Assembly: GCF_964204645.1 (NCBI RefSeq) | Contig: NC_134027.1 | Location: 6,064,485-6,128,484 of the forward strand | Length of the DNA stretch: 64,000 nucleotides | Reading direction: 5' to 3' | From: Tubulanus polymorphus | Lineage: Eukaryota; Nemertea; Palaeonemertea; Tubulaniformes; Tubulanidae | Shown: positions 21,383-35,814 of the stretch, one piece after another | Position numbering within the stretch: position 1 is the first letter of the stretch | Layout: every line of letters starts with the position of its first letter | Translations under genes and position numbers: made by a program | Notes under the pieces: model-generated | What the model saw: the letters and a program-made list of their open reading frames with translations, nothing else | The model's database searches: none | Told to the model about the DNA's origin: nothing

Positions 21383-24300
21383 ATGTCAACGCTACAGTGT
21401 CGCATTCAGTATCTCGACGATACGGATCCGTTTACGAGTACTAATTTTCCTGAACCGACCCGTCCGCCTCAGTTCACATTCCTTACTAACGTTCCCCTTT
21501 GCAATCAAATCACCGGAGTACACCGACTTCTTGACGCGCCTCATCGGGTAAGAAACAATCGCTCAACTGAAGTTAATCGGTAATGTGTGGAAAAATGGAT
21601 CTTAATTTCCGTTCGAATTATTTCTTATTTCTTGAGTTTTAACTTTTATTTAAAGGCAGCATTTTATTGTATTATTATCGCTCTAGTCTATTATTGTTGA
21701 TTTTATTTAGGCCCCTAAGCTTGCAGAAAGTGATTGCCACTTTATTTGATTATTTGCAGCTTGAAGATTGTGTGCTGCAGTTATATAGATATACCGGCAA
21801 TCAAGGAGATTATGGAAGCTATTTAGATCTGGAATTATCATTAGATGAACAATGGGAAGAATTAGAAGGCTTCACTGAACAGTAAGTGGCAATTTTCCCA
21901 CTTTTGACCAATAACATTGTGGTTAGAATGATTATATTCCATAAGTTTGTCTTGAAAAATTAGTTCAACTCAATCATTTTTTAAAGCATTAGAAAATGAT
22001 TACTTTTAAATTGGACCAATTCATTGAGACATTTTTCATGGGGAGGAAGAAACAATCTATGCTAAGAAATGAATCATCCTTATCAGAGAAACTCTGAAAT
22101 GTTCAATTTCTTAATCGCAAATATCCTGTTGTTATTTTTATCATTATATATTCGCCATGCTTGTCATTATGTTTACAACTTCACTGAAGTTGAGTACACT
22201 GCTATATAGTGTTAAAACATGGCGTAGATGATCAGAGTTCTTCGAATTCAAATAATTGTTCTTGTTGGCCAACTTTTCTGATCAGTGCTATGCGTGGCCT
22301 TGTATTTACACAACTTATTTGATGTTCATGGTATGTCAAGTGGTCTGTGAAGTACTTATGCTTATATTCATATCCTTTCAAGACTGTAATAGTGGACAGT
22401 GGGCCCAAAGTTTTGTTTATTTTACCTGTAACCTGTATGTCTGGTCATCCCATTAGAGGCATTGAAATACATTATTTGCTAAATCTATTAAGCCACCGTT
22501 TTTATTGCTTTCATGACTGGTATGTCACGTTTCCTGAAAAATGTAATCTTCTTTGACATTAATCATTGCTCCTACTTCCACCATAGAGCTTATATCAACT
22601 GGTCCCCAAAAATATCAGATAAGAATTTTTTCAATTCCATGGTTTAATCTGTAGACTTAAATCTGTAGGCCCATTGTAAGGGAATTGAATTCTATTTTTG
22701 AATTGAAAAATGATTTCCTTTCTCTTTTCAGGCGTAAAAACACAATTATCCTTCGAACTCAACTTTCTGTACGTGTACATGCATGTATAGGTGAGTATCC
22801 GCTCAGCCAGGCTGATCTAATGTCAGTTACCTTTCAAGTTTATATTCTGCACCACTCCTAGTTTGTTAGTATGAATTATAATTCTTTGAATTTTATATCT
22901 TAGAAAAGTTACTTTCATCAAGTGGTAGAGATTTACGCCGGGCATTATTTTCTTTGAAGCAGATATTTCAGGTATAATACAAACACACGATATGTTTATC
23001 AACATAGGATGCATGCAACTGTTGCATTGATGTCTTATGAGAAAACTTTTCTATTTTCTAAGGATGATAAAGATGTTGTTCATGCATTTGTCAACAATGA
23101 TGGTCTCATGTGTCTGATAAAAGTCGGTACAGAAGCCGATCAAAATCATCAAAATTACATTCTTAGAGGTCAGTTTTGTTTTTGGTTAACGCTGAAAAAA
23201 AAACCTAATGATTTATTGAAGTGTATAATTTCCAGCTTTTAGAATGCGGTAACTTTTATAGAAACCAATTATTTGATCATTAGATTGGTACCAGTAGTAT
23301 ATTGTTATAGCCCTGCTGTGCGCTTCCAGATATTTTTGTTTAAAAAATCTATAACGTCGTTGAATACCTCGCACATGACTCTTATGTATATTATGACTGT
23401 CCATGGCTATCGTTGTGTGCCTAGTTATTAATTGTTATGGCTGATATCCACAGCTGTTATGCCTATATAAACAATGTTCGCATTACAGAGTCTCAGTCTA
23501 TGTATCGAATAAAATAGCACGCGAGATGAGGGGTGTTTTTTGTTACTTCGCATCGAAAATTGACCCGAATTAAGAAATGTGATACTTATGAAAAATTATT
23601 TCTGGGTAGTCATTACGAACAATTAAAACTTAACCCACTGAATTAAAAAAACACTTATTGAGATAAGGCTTCAAATGATCATCAAGAGTGTATTTTTCGA
23701 ATGTTCTCTTTCCAGCATTGGGACAAGTGATGCTATATGTAGATGGTATGAATGGTGTTATTGCTCACAATGAAACTATTCAATGGCTTTACACTTTAAT
23801 GGCATCTAAAGTATGTATTCAGTATTCAATACCTGATTAGAATGAAATTTATCCTGTGCATGCTCTGAAAGTAATCGGTTTATTTCGGATATTAATTTCA
23901 GTTTCGTCTTGTGGCTAAAACGGCTACTAAATTGCTATTAGTGTTTGTGGAATATGCTGAAAGTAATGCGATGTTAGTTCTTCAAGCGATAGAAGCAGTC
24001 GATAGGAGTCAAGGTATGCTGAAAACCTGCGTATCCCAGTTAGCATTGATATATTTACCAGCAGGTGTCAGTACTTGTTCGTTAAAAGTTAAGAAACATG
24101 AGTAAAACATGTATGTGCATGTATGTGAATACATGTAGGCCTAGATAAATGAAAACATGTTTGGAAATAGATATGAAAGTGATTCCTTGGCCAAATAGAT
24201 ATAATATTAGCTCTTAGTCCTTTAAAGAATAACAACTAATCACATTTTAAAAATAACCACGATAACTAAACGTGTAGTCGTCTGAATCACTCTGTTTTAG

Positions 24301-27300
24301 CATACCGGGGTATCAGCATTCTCCTGAGAATGTACTTTGTACTGCCACCAGGTCTATTGCATAATACCACTTACTAATTGAATGCGTATTTGTGATAGAA
24401 ATTTCTAGGTTTATAGCTACATTGTAAATACTATTAAGTTGTATGCGTTATTGAAATGGGATGTTAATGTATTTGTCTTCACATCCGCATGACAAATTGT
24501 TCGATCTCAAACTTGTATAAACATGCCAAATTATTTCTCCTCTGCTCTACTCGTTGTGAGAATCATGAGTTTAACCCCATGTCAACTGAAATTTGATATT
24601 CAAACGTCCTTGCAAACCTTTCTATGAATCAATTTCAAGCATTCATTCTTTGATCATACTTTTCCTTGAAATGAGATAAAATTTCTGCCCTGACCTTAAT
24701 TGCAGTTGTCATTCTTGTTTTTTAACTTAACTCTTTAAGCACCATAATTGCTCTTTCTCTCTTTCTTACTTAAAAATCTCTGGGAATTTAGTCAAATTAA
24801 GATACTTGGACTCTAAAATGATTTCTTTGTTTTAGAATCCATAGCAAAACTACCAAAATGAACTACTGGCAATCAAACTGTCGGATTTCGTAATTGAATG
24901 TATTGCACAGGTTTTCATGTTTCAATGAATTACGTCTGAAGGCACACGGCAGTTAAGCCACGGATGTTCTTTATTGCTCTACATGGTTCTATAGGAAAAA
25001 CCACTTAAATGATTTATGTTAAAAAAAGGGAGCATTTAACAAAGGGTTTTCCCGAATGTGTGCTCATCATAGAAATATTATTACAAATTCAAATCTGTTC
25101 TCCTACAGTAATTGATTATAGTATGATTAATTATGGTATGATTGATTACCATAGAAGAATAGTTGGAATTTTGATTACCGGTATATGTAATATCCTTATA
25201 TCTATATTTTGATTCCATTTAATTCGTTTTTCAGGATATAAATTATGGACGACTATATTTGGTATTTTATCTGATTGGGATGGTGGGGATACAGAGCTAC
25301 AGATCTATACTATGACACTTATCAATAAAGTAAGATTTTTGTGTAATATCTATGAAGTTTAATTTTAACTGAATCAGATTCGAATAAGCAAACTAATCTT
25401 AGTTGTGATTGGTATCCAAGACCAGTTTTATAGAAAAAAACATTTAAGAATTAATGAATGGAGAATTTTGATCAAGATAGATATTGAATTTATTTTTAGA
25501 CGTTGGGAGCAATTCCTGATCAGGATGCATTTTATGATGTATCAGATTGTCTCGAGGAACAGGGTATGGAAAAAGTTATTCATTGGCATATGAATAAAAA
25601 AGGCGCTGATTTAGACCTCCTGCAGCAACTTCAAATATATGAGGTACAAAGGTTTCTATGTTCCATTTGATTTTACATTTTAAATGCATGCACTTCAGCA
25701 CAACAATTATTGTTATACAGAGTGCATTAAAACATGAAGATGGGGATGAAGAGGTCCCAGTACAAAAAGAGGCAATAAGGTAAAATTTTCACTGCCATTT
25801 GAAGAATATTTTGGTTATTGGTGATTGTTTCTAGATTTGGCCTGATTGCTTTTTTATGTAAATGATATTTCCTTTTCAATATTCAATACAGGAAAGTACC
25901 TCGCCAGAAAAGTGAGGATCCCAGGAAAAGTCGCCGATCAGCAGCAGCATTTTTCCGACAGCAAGGTTTGACAGCGAATGTTGATGAAACATCCGAACTC
26001 AGTGAAGATGAATTGGCTCGAAGAGGGTAAGTTTTTACAGAGGTTTTTAGGTTGTTGCATGGTAGGTGTAACTACGTACAGAAATGATTTGAAATTTTGC
26101 TTTTTGTTCAGGTCAAAAACGGAGAGTGAGTTGATGGCTTCTTTACCAGCAGCAACAAGGTCAATGAGTCTTCAGGAGGAGCAGTCCCCACAAATTAATG
26201 GCACAGATGACTCGGACATAATTAAAACACCAGCTGCGGCATGTAAGTTTCTTAATTCAAAATGCATACTAATGCATGGAATGTACACCAAAACTTTAGG
26301 AACATTGTTAATGCAGTTTACTTCAAAAGAGATACAGATTTCGTTAGCATGTATGTTGAAGATGCTTTCATTTGCATGGTTTGATTTAGAAGATCTTTTT
26401 GTCAGTCTAATCAATAGAATGTTTTTTTGTTTCGCCAAATACATAATGTTTTCATGTATAATCGCATGTTGAAAATGTCTGCACGATGTTTTTAGATACT
26501 CCATCGCTTGCTGCCCATCGTCGACGGGATAGACGCATACCACGCTGGGAATCCACTGATGATAAAGGAGGAGACAGTGAAAGCCCGTCGCAGTCTCCTG
26601 TTACAATCTCTACAACTGTTGAGGCATCAAACGTCGATGCAACAAATGACAAACCTCGCGTTCGTGAAGTCTTAACTCCTGAAGAACGGCGCGAACGACG
26701 ACGACAAGCTCGTATCGCTCGTTCTCTGAAAGAGACTGATATTGATCAGGCATTGCGACGCGTTTCAGTGGAAGAAACAGATCTAGATGCGATACGCTCG
26801 CATTTAGAAATACCACCGGATAAAGTAATGGGAGAATTCACCGGCAGTAGTCAAGATACACCACAAACTAATCTCGACGATGAATCAATGCAAGGAGAAG
26901 GGATTGTAACGGTTAAAACAATGGACAATGAGGAACAAGAATTGGCAGGAGAGCCGCTATCAAATCTTGAATTTACGACGCGTGAACTGAAATCGCGGTC
27001 AGATAAAACTGATAATCACAGAGACAATAATCAGTTGCAGAATAATTTTTCACGAGTGCTCGCACAACTCCCAAGCAGTCTCTCAAAATTAAGTACGAAT
27101 GATAGTTCTATAAATATGTCTATTAGTTCATTGAATTCACTGGAGAGTTTAGGTGAGTATATATGAAAACAACATTCATTGATTACTGATGAGAATGATA
27201 TGATTTTTATGCATGAAAGGCGAAGCATGAATTTTTTGCTTGATTCTTGATGAACCTTTAACATTTTATCATTCAGTTCTAATCCATAAAAAATACAGTT

Positions 27301-30300
27301 GAAATGCGCTTAGAGCTGATTTATTCTAAGCGATTTGAGATTTTTCCATCCGATATTTATTTCAGATGAGAAACGACATGGCGCAACTAATGAAAATCAA
27401 CTGCCTCCATCACATAATTACCAAGGTTCGGCGGAATCTGGTTACCTCAGTAACAACGATCAACGCATTAAAGAACTTGCTGCATCCGATCAGAATGAAA
27501 CGAATAAACCTGAGGTTTTATCAGGTATCGATGATAATCAGTGGTTAGTGTATCGTACCTCGGAAAAATTGCCAGATGAGACTGAATCCAATTCGGAATC
27601 TAATGGGACGAATCGGCGGGAAAGTATGCAGAATGTTGAAAGTATTCAAAGTCGATTGGATAGTATGAAACAACTGGGACAAACAGAAGTTCAAAAGACT
27701 GATATTGATTTGGAAAATTTAGGAGCAGTGCAATCAGTGCAGGCTTTGTTGAAATCATCATCACAGGATACTGATCGCCAGACAGACAATTCGACACCAC
27801 AAGGCGACGCGAGCGGTTTGATTCAACGGGCAAAAGAGGGTTTGATGTCCAGCGGACAAAAACCACTACAGCAATCTCGACGCGAATCATTGCGACCGAA
27901 AGTGGAAGAGGCGAAAAAGAATGAAAGTGAAATGCAATGGGAGGCACTAGAAAAACGACTCAACCGACCACTTAAGATAAAAGATCTTGACTTTACCGAT
28001 TTGGGTGATACAGATGATGTAGACTGTTTAGTCCCAAAACCAGTGATTGTGTCAGATACAGGAATCCCTCCCCCACCGCCGCCTCTTATGGGAGGTCCAC
28101 CTCCCCCACCACCCCCACCCGGAATTCCCCCTCCCCCTCCTTTGTTACCTGGAGCACCACCACCCCCACCGCCATTAGGTAGCGTGTTATCGAATTTGCC
28201 TCCACCTCCCGGTTCATCTCTTAAAAAGAATAAGAAAACTGTGCGCCTACATTGGAAAGAAATACATACCAATCAGCCGTCATTTGTGCAGCAGGGACCA
28301 GCTGAAACAATCTGGAATAAACTTGTACCTATTCGTGTTGATCCGGAAAAGATTGAGCATTTATTCGAAATCAGAGCTAATGAATTGAAATCGAAGGTAA
28401 GCATTTCTATCAGTCCATTAATGAGAGATTTTCATACAAATTTTAATCGCTATCGTGTCATAGTGGCTACACAAATTTCATTGCTCTGTGAGATGCTTAG
28501 GCATATATTCCCTGAGCTAACTGATATAAACAGGAGTGCTATGGATATGCCAATGCTTTTTGCATTAATTGAATCATGGCATTCTAACTAAATATTTGTA
28601 TGCTTAATGAATAAAAATGGTTAGCTTCAGTGTTTAGAGTAGGCTCCATATATTGTAAAATTTGAGTTTAACAATGGAATGATCAAATCATCACAGTATA
28701 ATGGTCCCCCATACAGTGTTGTTGCCCTCTTACGAATTTGTTCATTCTTTTATTCATCATTGCTTGCTGTCAGCTTGGCATCAAGACAACTTGATCTGAC
28801 CAAACAAAAAATAATCATGCATTTATTAACAGTCATGAGATACTTTGCTTTTTTATGCTTATTCTAAAAGCGATTTTGATAAAACCCAAATAGCAGCAGA
28901 TACCAAACTTCACATTGAACCACCATCAAAATTATTTTTTAAAGTGTCAAAATCTTTATTGATTAATGCGTCCAATATATCAATTTCATTCATAATTTGG
29001 TAATCAGAAATGTATTAATTCAATCTGCTTTTGTTTGGGAGGGTTTTCAGGATGAATACTAGCGTTATATTACAGGAAACTAATGACATTATCTGTTCTT
29101 TTTTCTTTTTTTCTTCATCTCATTCAATATTTCGTGCATGCTGTCACTGGTCGTCGCATTCACTGATATTTTCAGGAGTTGGTAAGAGCTTGCTTTTGTA
29201 CATCATTTCTTCAACATGTTAACACTGGCCTTATTTTCATTAAAAATTGGAGATTGTTGACCTTTGAGTGTACTGCATCATTTCTGATCAATGAATCATT
29301 GATAAGAAATAATGCCAGCAACTGCGCTAGAATTTGTCAGCGCAGTTTTTTAATTTGTTCATTCATTTCCAGTTATTTTTGAAATTTGGTCATATATATA
29401 TATATAAATATATACTATGTTGTTCACTGCAGTATTAATCTACTTCCAGTTATTTGTGAAATTTGGTTACCAGTAACTCATATTGTTGCTGTATTTCAAT
29501 AACCCATGTCTGATGTACGGTATTTATAGTAATCATGGGGATAGGTTAATACTGCTGAAAAGATTCTATTCCTCTATTCTACCCCATTATATAATGATTT
29601 TTCAGTCATTCATATACTTACCATCATCCTTGTCCACACTACATATAGAATGAGTTTGAATTTTGAATATTATTCGAATCTGATTCCTATAACTTCTCCT
29701 TTTAAATCTAATTGTTAACTTTTTATGAAGCATGTTTATAGTAGAGTATTATTCAATAGTTTAGATTTGTAGGTTACATGATATGTTATGGATTTTGCAT
29801 GTACTGGTTACGGTATATAATCTTACCTACACCCAGTGTCAGTAATACCTATAAGTTATTTCGCAAAATTCCTGAATTTGTATTTTAAATTTTTTTCATC
29901 ATCGAATATGTGAAACAAGACTGCCAAAATAAAAAAAAATCAGTAAAAATCACTATTTTTATGACTTTGTTTGACAGAAAACTGGAGATCAGAATAAAAA
30001 GGAGATTACAGTTTTAGATCCGAAGAGAAGCAATGCGGTTAACATTGGTATGACGAAGTTACCTCCATCTCGAACCATCAAGGCTGCCATATTGAAAATG
30101 GACAACGCTATCATGAACCGCGAAGGTATAGAGGTAAGTGCCTAATTTTCAAGACAACGCAGATATTGTGATTTTTACGCATATGATGTCTAGCGCTAAG
30201 TGAAATCTGATCGTTTGATTCTAGAAAATTCTTGCAATGTTGCCGACTGCTGAGGAAACGAACAAGATCGTTGAAGCGCAGAAGTTTTCACCTGAAACAC

Positions 30301-33190
30301 CACTAGGCAGCGCTGAACAGTTTCTTTTAACCTTGTCTTCTATTAGTGAACTCTCAGCCAGACTTCATTTATGGGCATTTAAACTAGATTATGAGGTTTT
30401 AGAGCAGGTATGCGCTTAAATTCATCGTTAGCCTTTAACGAATAATCTACCCCTTATATGAAACATTTATTTCTCACTCGTGTATCGTCATTGAATTTAA
30501 GGAAATAGCTGATCCGCTCATGGATCTGAAGAAAGGCATGGCTCATTTAGAAGAGAATGAAACGTTTAAGTACATTCTGTCAACAATCTTATCATTAGGA
30601 AATTTTCTCAATGGAGCGAAGGTACTTGCAAATGACTGAGAATCCATGCGATACTTGTACAGATTTGATAGACGTATACTAACCTAGAGAACTCGTTATT
30701 TTTTCTTTTAGGCTCGTGCATTTAGTTTTGAATATCTAACAAAAGTACCAGAAGTGAAGGACACCGTACATAAACACTCATTATTACATCATCTTTGTAC
30801 AATTGTCATTGAACAGTTCCCAAAATCAACGGATCTATATTCAGATATCGGTGCTATCACAAGATGCTCAAAGGTATGTACGAAAAATGTGATTAGCTTA
30901 TCATCTGTCATGTAGTCGTTACATCTATGTATGGAATTGATTGATTTTAAGGTCGATTGGGAAGAGCTCAAAGAGAAACTTGACAAGCTAGAAGATGATT
31001 GCAAGGGATCATGGGACTATATGCGAGCAATTGCTAAACATGAGAGTAGCTCAAATCTGAAGACGAAGTAAGTTATTTTCAGTGGTTGGTGCCAGAAAGC
31101 TTGTGTCTTAAGATTTTTGAATTGACATTGGTTTCAATGTTGCAGGATGTCAGAGTTTTTGGCCGATAGCGCTGAACGTATTATGGTGTTGAAAATCATT
31201 CACAAAAGAGTGATGAACAGGTTTGTACAAAATCTGAAAATAGATCAACAACTGGGGCCAGTTTATTAGACCAGGAGCCATATTCTATAGAACCAACCCC
31301 TGGGTCTAACTAAGAGTAACTCAATGTGAACCATGGAACATCATACTGGCACAATAGACAGCTTTTTAGCACAAAGGACTGTTTCTCATCAGTGATTTTC
31401 TTGTTTTATGCAGATTTCGTAAATTCATATTGTTCCTCGGTTTGAATGCTACAGCTGCAAAGGACATCAAAGTGAACACATTCTGTAAAACAATCAGCGA
31501 ATTCGCTCTCGAGTATCGCACGACCAGGGAAAAAGTTCTACTACAGATACAGAAAAAACAGAATAATCGCGAACGTAAAAAGACGCGGGGAAAATTGATT
31601 GTTGATGTGAGTTTTACCTTTGAGACTTACGTGCTTTATATGAACTATGCCGTATAATGGCCATGTTTTTACATGGACACATACCCATGATTTGTGAAGC
31701 CTTTTCAATTTTCTCTGGAACCTATCTTGCTATCTCTATGATCAATCAATTTTTAGACGGAGAAGTTCGCCCGATCAAAGGAAGATGATGCCCTGAAACA
31801 GTTATTGTCTAAAGCTAATGATTCGGACAAAGAATCATCCACCTCTATTCAAAGTCTGACTGGGTCACAACAACGACGCAGAATTTCATTAGGTAAAAAT
31901 CATTAGCAACAGTAGAAATATACAATAATACTGAATTACTGAATTATTGGCCTCTGATACTGAATCTGTCTCAAAAACATTTTACTTTAATGCTCACAAT
32001 GTTCATATCTTCGACTCTATGGGTTATCAAGAGAGATATGAATACCGTGATCATTTCCATTCAGTTTTAATAAGTGAATAAGATGAGTTTTATCTCAATG
32101 TGAATAATATATCCAAGTTGAGGTTTTTTAATAACTGCGGATATTTCTGTTATTGGTTCGTAAGTGACTGTTGCTGTTATGAACTCCTTGTTAACAGCTT
32201 GTCTGAGAAAAACTATGTCATTTAAAGCTTTGCATCATACAGTCTTGTTTCAATTACATATAAGTATCTGTTGATTTACAATGTATGTATTTCTGCTCTT
32301 CACATTCATCAGCATAGTATGTTATTTACATGTTCTTGTAATGTACAGAGCATCGTGCACTGTCTGTATATGCATTCAATCGCTTCAGCTTTGCCTCTGT
32401 TTCTTATTATTCTAATGGCAAAATCTAAGTAAACTCTTTATGTTATTCTGTATGATATTAATTGAATTCCTATTGGATGCAAGACATCTAAACTGAAAAA
32501 GCCCTACCAAATTAATTATGAGTCACTAGCATCAGGGGCAGATTCACTCATTTTCTGATCAAGTGCCCTTTTGAAAATCACAGGTGAAAAATTTCACCCG
32601 ACATTGATCTCTGACTAAAGTCCACAGTACTTCTTAGAGCTGTAATATGCACTAAAATGGCATAAAATTTCCAGCCTGGATTCACCCCTGAGCATTTGAT
32701 GGAAGCATGTAGAACTATCTGTTATATTAATGATTATGAATACTTGTACCCGTTTGGATGGTTATTGCGCCGATGCTCGATGTGCTTTTCGTTGTAACTA
32801 ATCTACGTTCTTGTGTTTCACCTATGTGCAACACAGGTAAAATGTTAACTGTTACAGATCGTAGCAGCCGGCCGGGAAATGGTTATGGCAGCAGTAGCCA
32901 GGTGACTGACTCCGAGGTCTACGATACGGGCGATGATGAAATTCTTGAAGCGTGTGTGAAGACAGCGACGGCTCCGACTCATCGCACACCGCGAGAAAGA
33001 AAACGCGCTCGAAATACACACCGCAAATCTCGTGAGTAATTTGATTCATGTCCTTGCTGAATGGGTATCCTTGAATGAACATATGTTTTCATTGTTAATT
33101 ATAATTTTGTTTTTAGTACGACGAACATTGAAAGGCGGACTAACGGAAGAAGAGAATAGTGCAATTCTTGAATACACGAATACATTATGA
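21383..33190 (+). CDS. FHOD: FHOD-family formin (FH1/FH2 domain-containing protein)
   Basis: Actin-assembly factor of the FHOD1/FHOD3/Fhos family, acting in stress fibres and sarcomeres. Exons: 21383-21547, 21760-21881, 22732-22790, 22904-22971, 23063-23168, 23716-23810, 23902-24013, 25235-25329, 25500-25643, 25721-25779, 25892-26026, 26112-26242, 26496-27152, 27366-28396, 29978-30133, 30225-30407, 30502-30621, 30712-30873, 30952-31067, 31146-31220, 31414-31606, 31757-31892, 32858-33031, 33117-33190. CDS 4368 nt, 1455 aa (human FHOD3 about 1420). The start is the FHOD-specific GTPase-binding fold ([29 protein letters not shown]), then the FH3/DID region (about 116-340), disordered linkers, a proline FH1 (about 884-935) and FH2 (about 945-1340: [56 protein letters not shown]). 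The DAD ends in [16 protein letters not shown]. An upstream acceptor at 32837 adds seven codons in frame. Confidence 0.95.
29392..29413. repeat. Short TA-rich microsatellite in an FHOD intron
   Basis: A run of AT dinucleotides interrupted once, in the 1.6-kb intron that splits the FH2-coding region. No coding exon was found in that intron. Confidence 0.7.
32533..32690. mobile_element. 158-bp MITE with CAGGGG ends
   Basis: The left end is CAGGGGCAGATTCA; the right end in reverse complement is CAGGGGTGAATCCAGG. Both are flanked by AGCAT (32528-32532 and 32691-32695), a 5-bp duplication. The CAGGGG terminus is typical of non-autonomous hAT-like elements, although those usually make 8-bp duplications. 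It sits in the FHOD intron before the exon encoding the pre-DAD segment. Confidence 0.55.
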
Positions 33191-35625
33191 AACCAGTTTT
33201 TACCATAACTCAATCATTCTATATCATTATTTTTACCTCATTTTATCTGTAAAAAGTTCAGTATGTTTTTAGTTTAGAATTCATTATTGTTGAGTTTTTA
33301 TTAGAGTATTTTATTCCAAGTATGAGTACATGCATATTTTGATTCAGTACGCGTTCCCTCTATTCTAAATCTTTTTTGCTGTATTATTAAAACCTTATCG
33401 GAAGTGTATAGATGTGATTGAGCCATTTTTAACCTCTGTATGATTTTTAGACCCGCTCCTAATGAAGATATAACATCTAGGCTGCCATCTTGAGCTTCAT
33501 TCTAGAGCTGGCATTTTCGAACCAAATGCTCCAAACCAAACAATCAAAGTGAACTCTTATATGTATTAAAAAGTTCATTTATTGTAATGGTAACTAGGGT
33601 AGCTGTCACTGTGCATGTGAAAGTTATGCGTAGGCTCTAGAGTTTGCATTTTCGGTCCAGATATTGTTTCCATCCGTCTCGCCTTAAAACTAAGAGTCAA
33701 GAATGTTATTTCATGAATGTTATGTGGTCTAACATTCGTTGGTTATTTTTGCAGAATTCTCTCGTTTATAAAACAAATATGAGAACGTCAGATAATGATA
33801 GTTTTGGCATTGATTGTTAAGTGGATTAATCAAGGAAAAATGAAAGATGGGGACAGTCATTTGAAACCTTCACTGAATTTCTTCTGCAAATATCACAAAA
33901 TTGTCATTTAACAGGGGCCATAAGAATATCAACTTTACTATGCATACTCGGCCTTGTTCATAAGCCTTCACCATTGCTACAGAAGACATTATTAATGATA
34001 AGAAAATATGCAATAAAACTTACATAAAAACCCTAAGTTTTTATTCTTTGTGTAAAGGTTTTACCAGTATGTGTGAATTAAGTTGAATTCGACAAGAAAG
34101 ATTTTGTGCATTGTCTGAACATATGTACATTTAAAATTTGTTGTTAAATTTCATTATTCATGGATTCAATTGCCCTATTTTAGAAACCTGACTCCCACAT
34201 TGTATTTTATTCTACCGAATTGTTGTAAACAGATATGGTGACTAGAAATATTAGTGTACATGATTCGAAAAAAAACCGATTGTAATCTTAATCTGTTTAT
34301 TGTTAGAAAAGATTTAAAAATCAACTCAAACGTTTGAAATTTGTTCAGAATTATGAAATAGAAATTTGATTTCTGAATCTGCTCCAGATCATCGAAACGC
34401 AACTTTGTCCCTGAGTACATTTTAAATGTAAATTGATGCGACTATAAATGTGTATAACATGAATATATTGATAATATATGCTGTTGATTTGATATTGATA
34501 TATTTGATTATGTAAATTATGTTCTGTATTATTTAAAAAAGATTATTTATATGTGCTTAGCTAGTCCTCTGCCAGTTCCCTTAAATTATCATTTCTCATG
34601 TGATTTTTTTTATCATATCGGTATCATATAAGTCATTGTTTTTTTTTTAGATTTCATCAAAGATCTCGTCATCGGCCAGTTTTCGCAGAAGCAATCTCTT
34701 AGCAATGAATGATTTTTTCACATCAGAATTTACCCTTAGGATTAAACTTTCATAAATAGTGATAGAAAATCGTTGTGTCTTATCAACCAGTAGTTGACTG
34801 TCATAAAAGAATCTCCACATTTACCAGTGATCGATATTTTTGTACATATTATCCCTGTGCGCGTTGAAATAGAAGGGTTAATGATCTTGAGACATGATTA
34901 TGATACATATAAATAACAGAAGATTCTTATCATTGTATCCACATTGCACGGACCTAATGTCTGTGGGCGAGGTTTTTACGAACCCGTTCTGTTCTTATGG
35001 CTATGGAATTTCGAAGCTTTGTATCTTGAAGATTTACTAGCTAGAAGTTGGACCTGGTTGCAAGTCCATCGCTAGAAAAACGGCTTTCCTATCAAGAACA
35101 ATTTTGTTACGACGTAGCATTCGTACGCAAGTCTTTCAGGATGATCTTATATAATGAACCAACAAACTGCTGTACAAAGCCGGTTCCGTCCAAAGCTTTC
35201 AAACAGTTTTATAAACAGATGTTACTTTTCGAAGGTTGTTAACGAGGCAATAATTTGATTAAAACAATAATTTTCAATCAACCATATCTGATGAGATATC
35301 CATATCTTGAATGTGCATCTGCTAGGCTTTGAGAACCATATATTGCTCACTGCAGTTCTTCCCGCGATGTTACAGTATCATTCGATTCGAACCTCCATAT
35401 CACGAGGCGAACCGAATATTTTTACAAGATTTGAATTTAATAGCGCGATTTTCGGCAATAAGATTAATGAATTGTTTTATGAATAAGTGACGTTACTCTT
35501 ATCATATATAGAATTTGTCTTCCGGTCATGTTTTATGACGTGTAGTAATGAATAATTCAATGAAAAATTGAAAAACTTTTATCTGAGAAATAAATCAACT
35601 GAATCTTCTAGCAAATGTTGTTTTC
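33191..35625 (+). other. Probable FHOD 3' UTR
   Basis: No coding sequence is supported here. Poly(A) signals AATAAA occur at 34012-34017 and 35589-35594; the latter is followed by strongly GT-rich sequence (TGTTGTTTTCTGTTC) and would be a good distal site. The extent of the UTR is inferred. Confidence 0.4.
34012..34017 (+). terminator. Poly(A) signal, proximal candidate for FHOD
   Basis: AATAAA about 820 bases after the FHOD stop codon, in CAATAAAACTTACA context. Confidence 0.4.
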
Positions 35626-35814
35626 TGTTCATTTTGTTATGTTGTCTTTTCTTCCTTCTGGAACATCCTTATTGGATAAACGGATCTCGGTTAGATATCT
35701 GTGAGTAATCGTTAAACAAATGATTACTGCAAGGTTAGGCGCCAACGTCACACGTCAATTGGTCGTCCAGCCGCCAAATAGCAGTCGGTTTCAACTTATT
35801 ATTTCAGTTAGCCG

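Noticed and set aside
27823-28272. Gly-rich - strand frame opposite the FHOD FH1 domain
   Set aside because: It is the complement of the proline-rich FH1 coding sequence.
31240-31360. Hairpin-like GGGGCCAGTTTATTAGACC repeat in an FHOD intron
   Set aside because: It resembles common invertebrate repeats, but I could not define matching ends or a target duplication.
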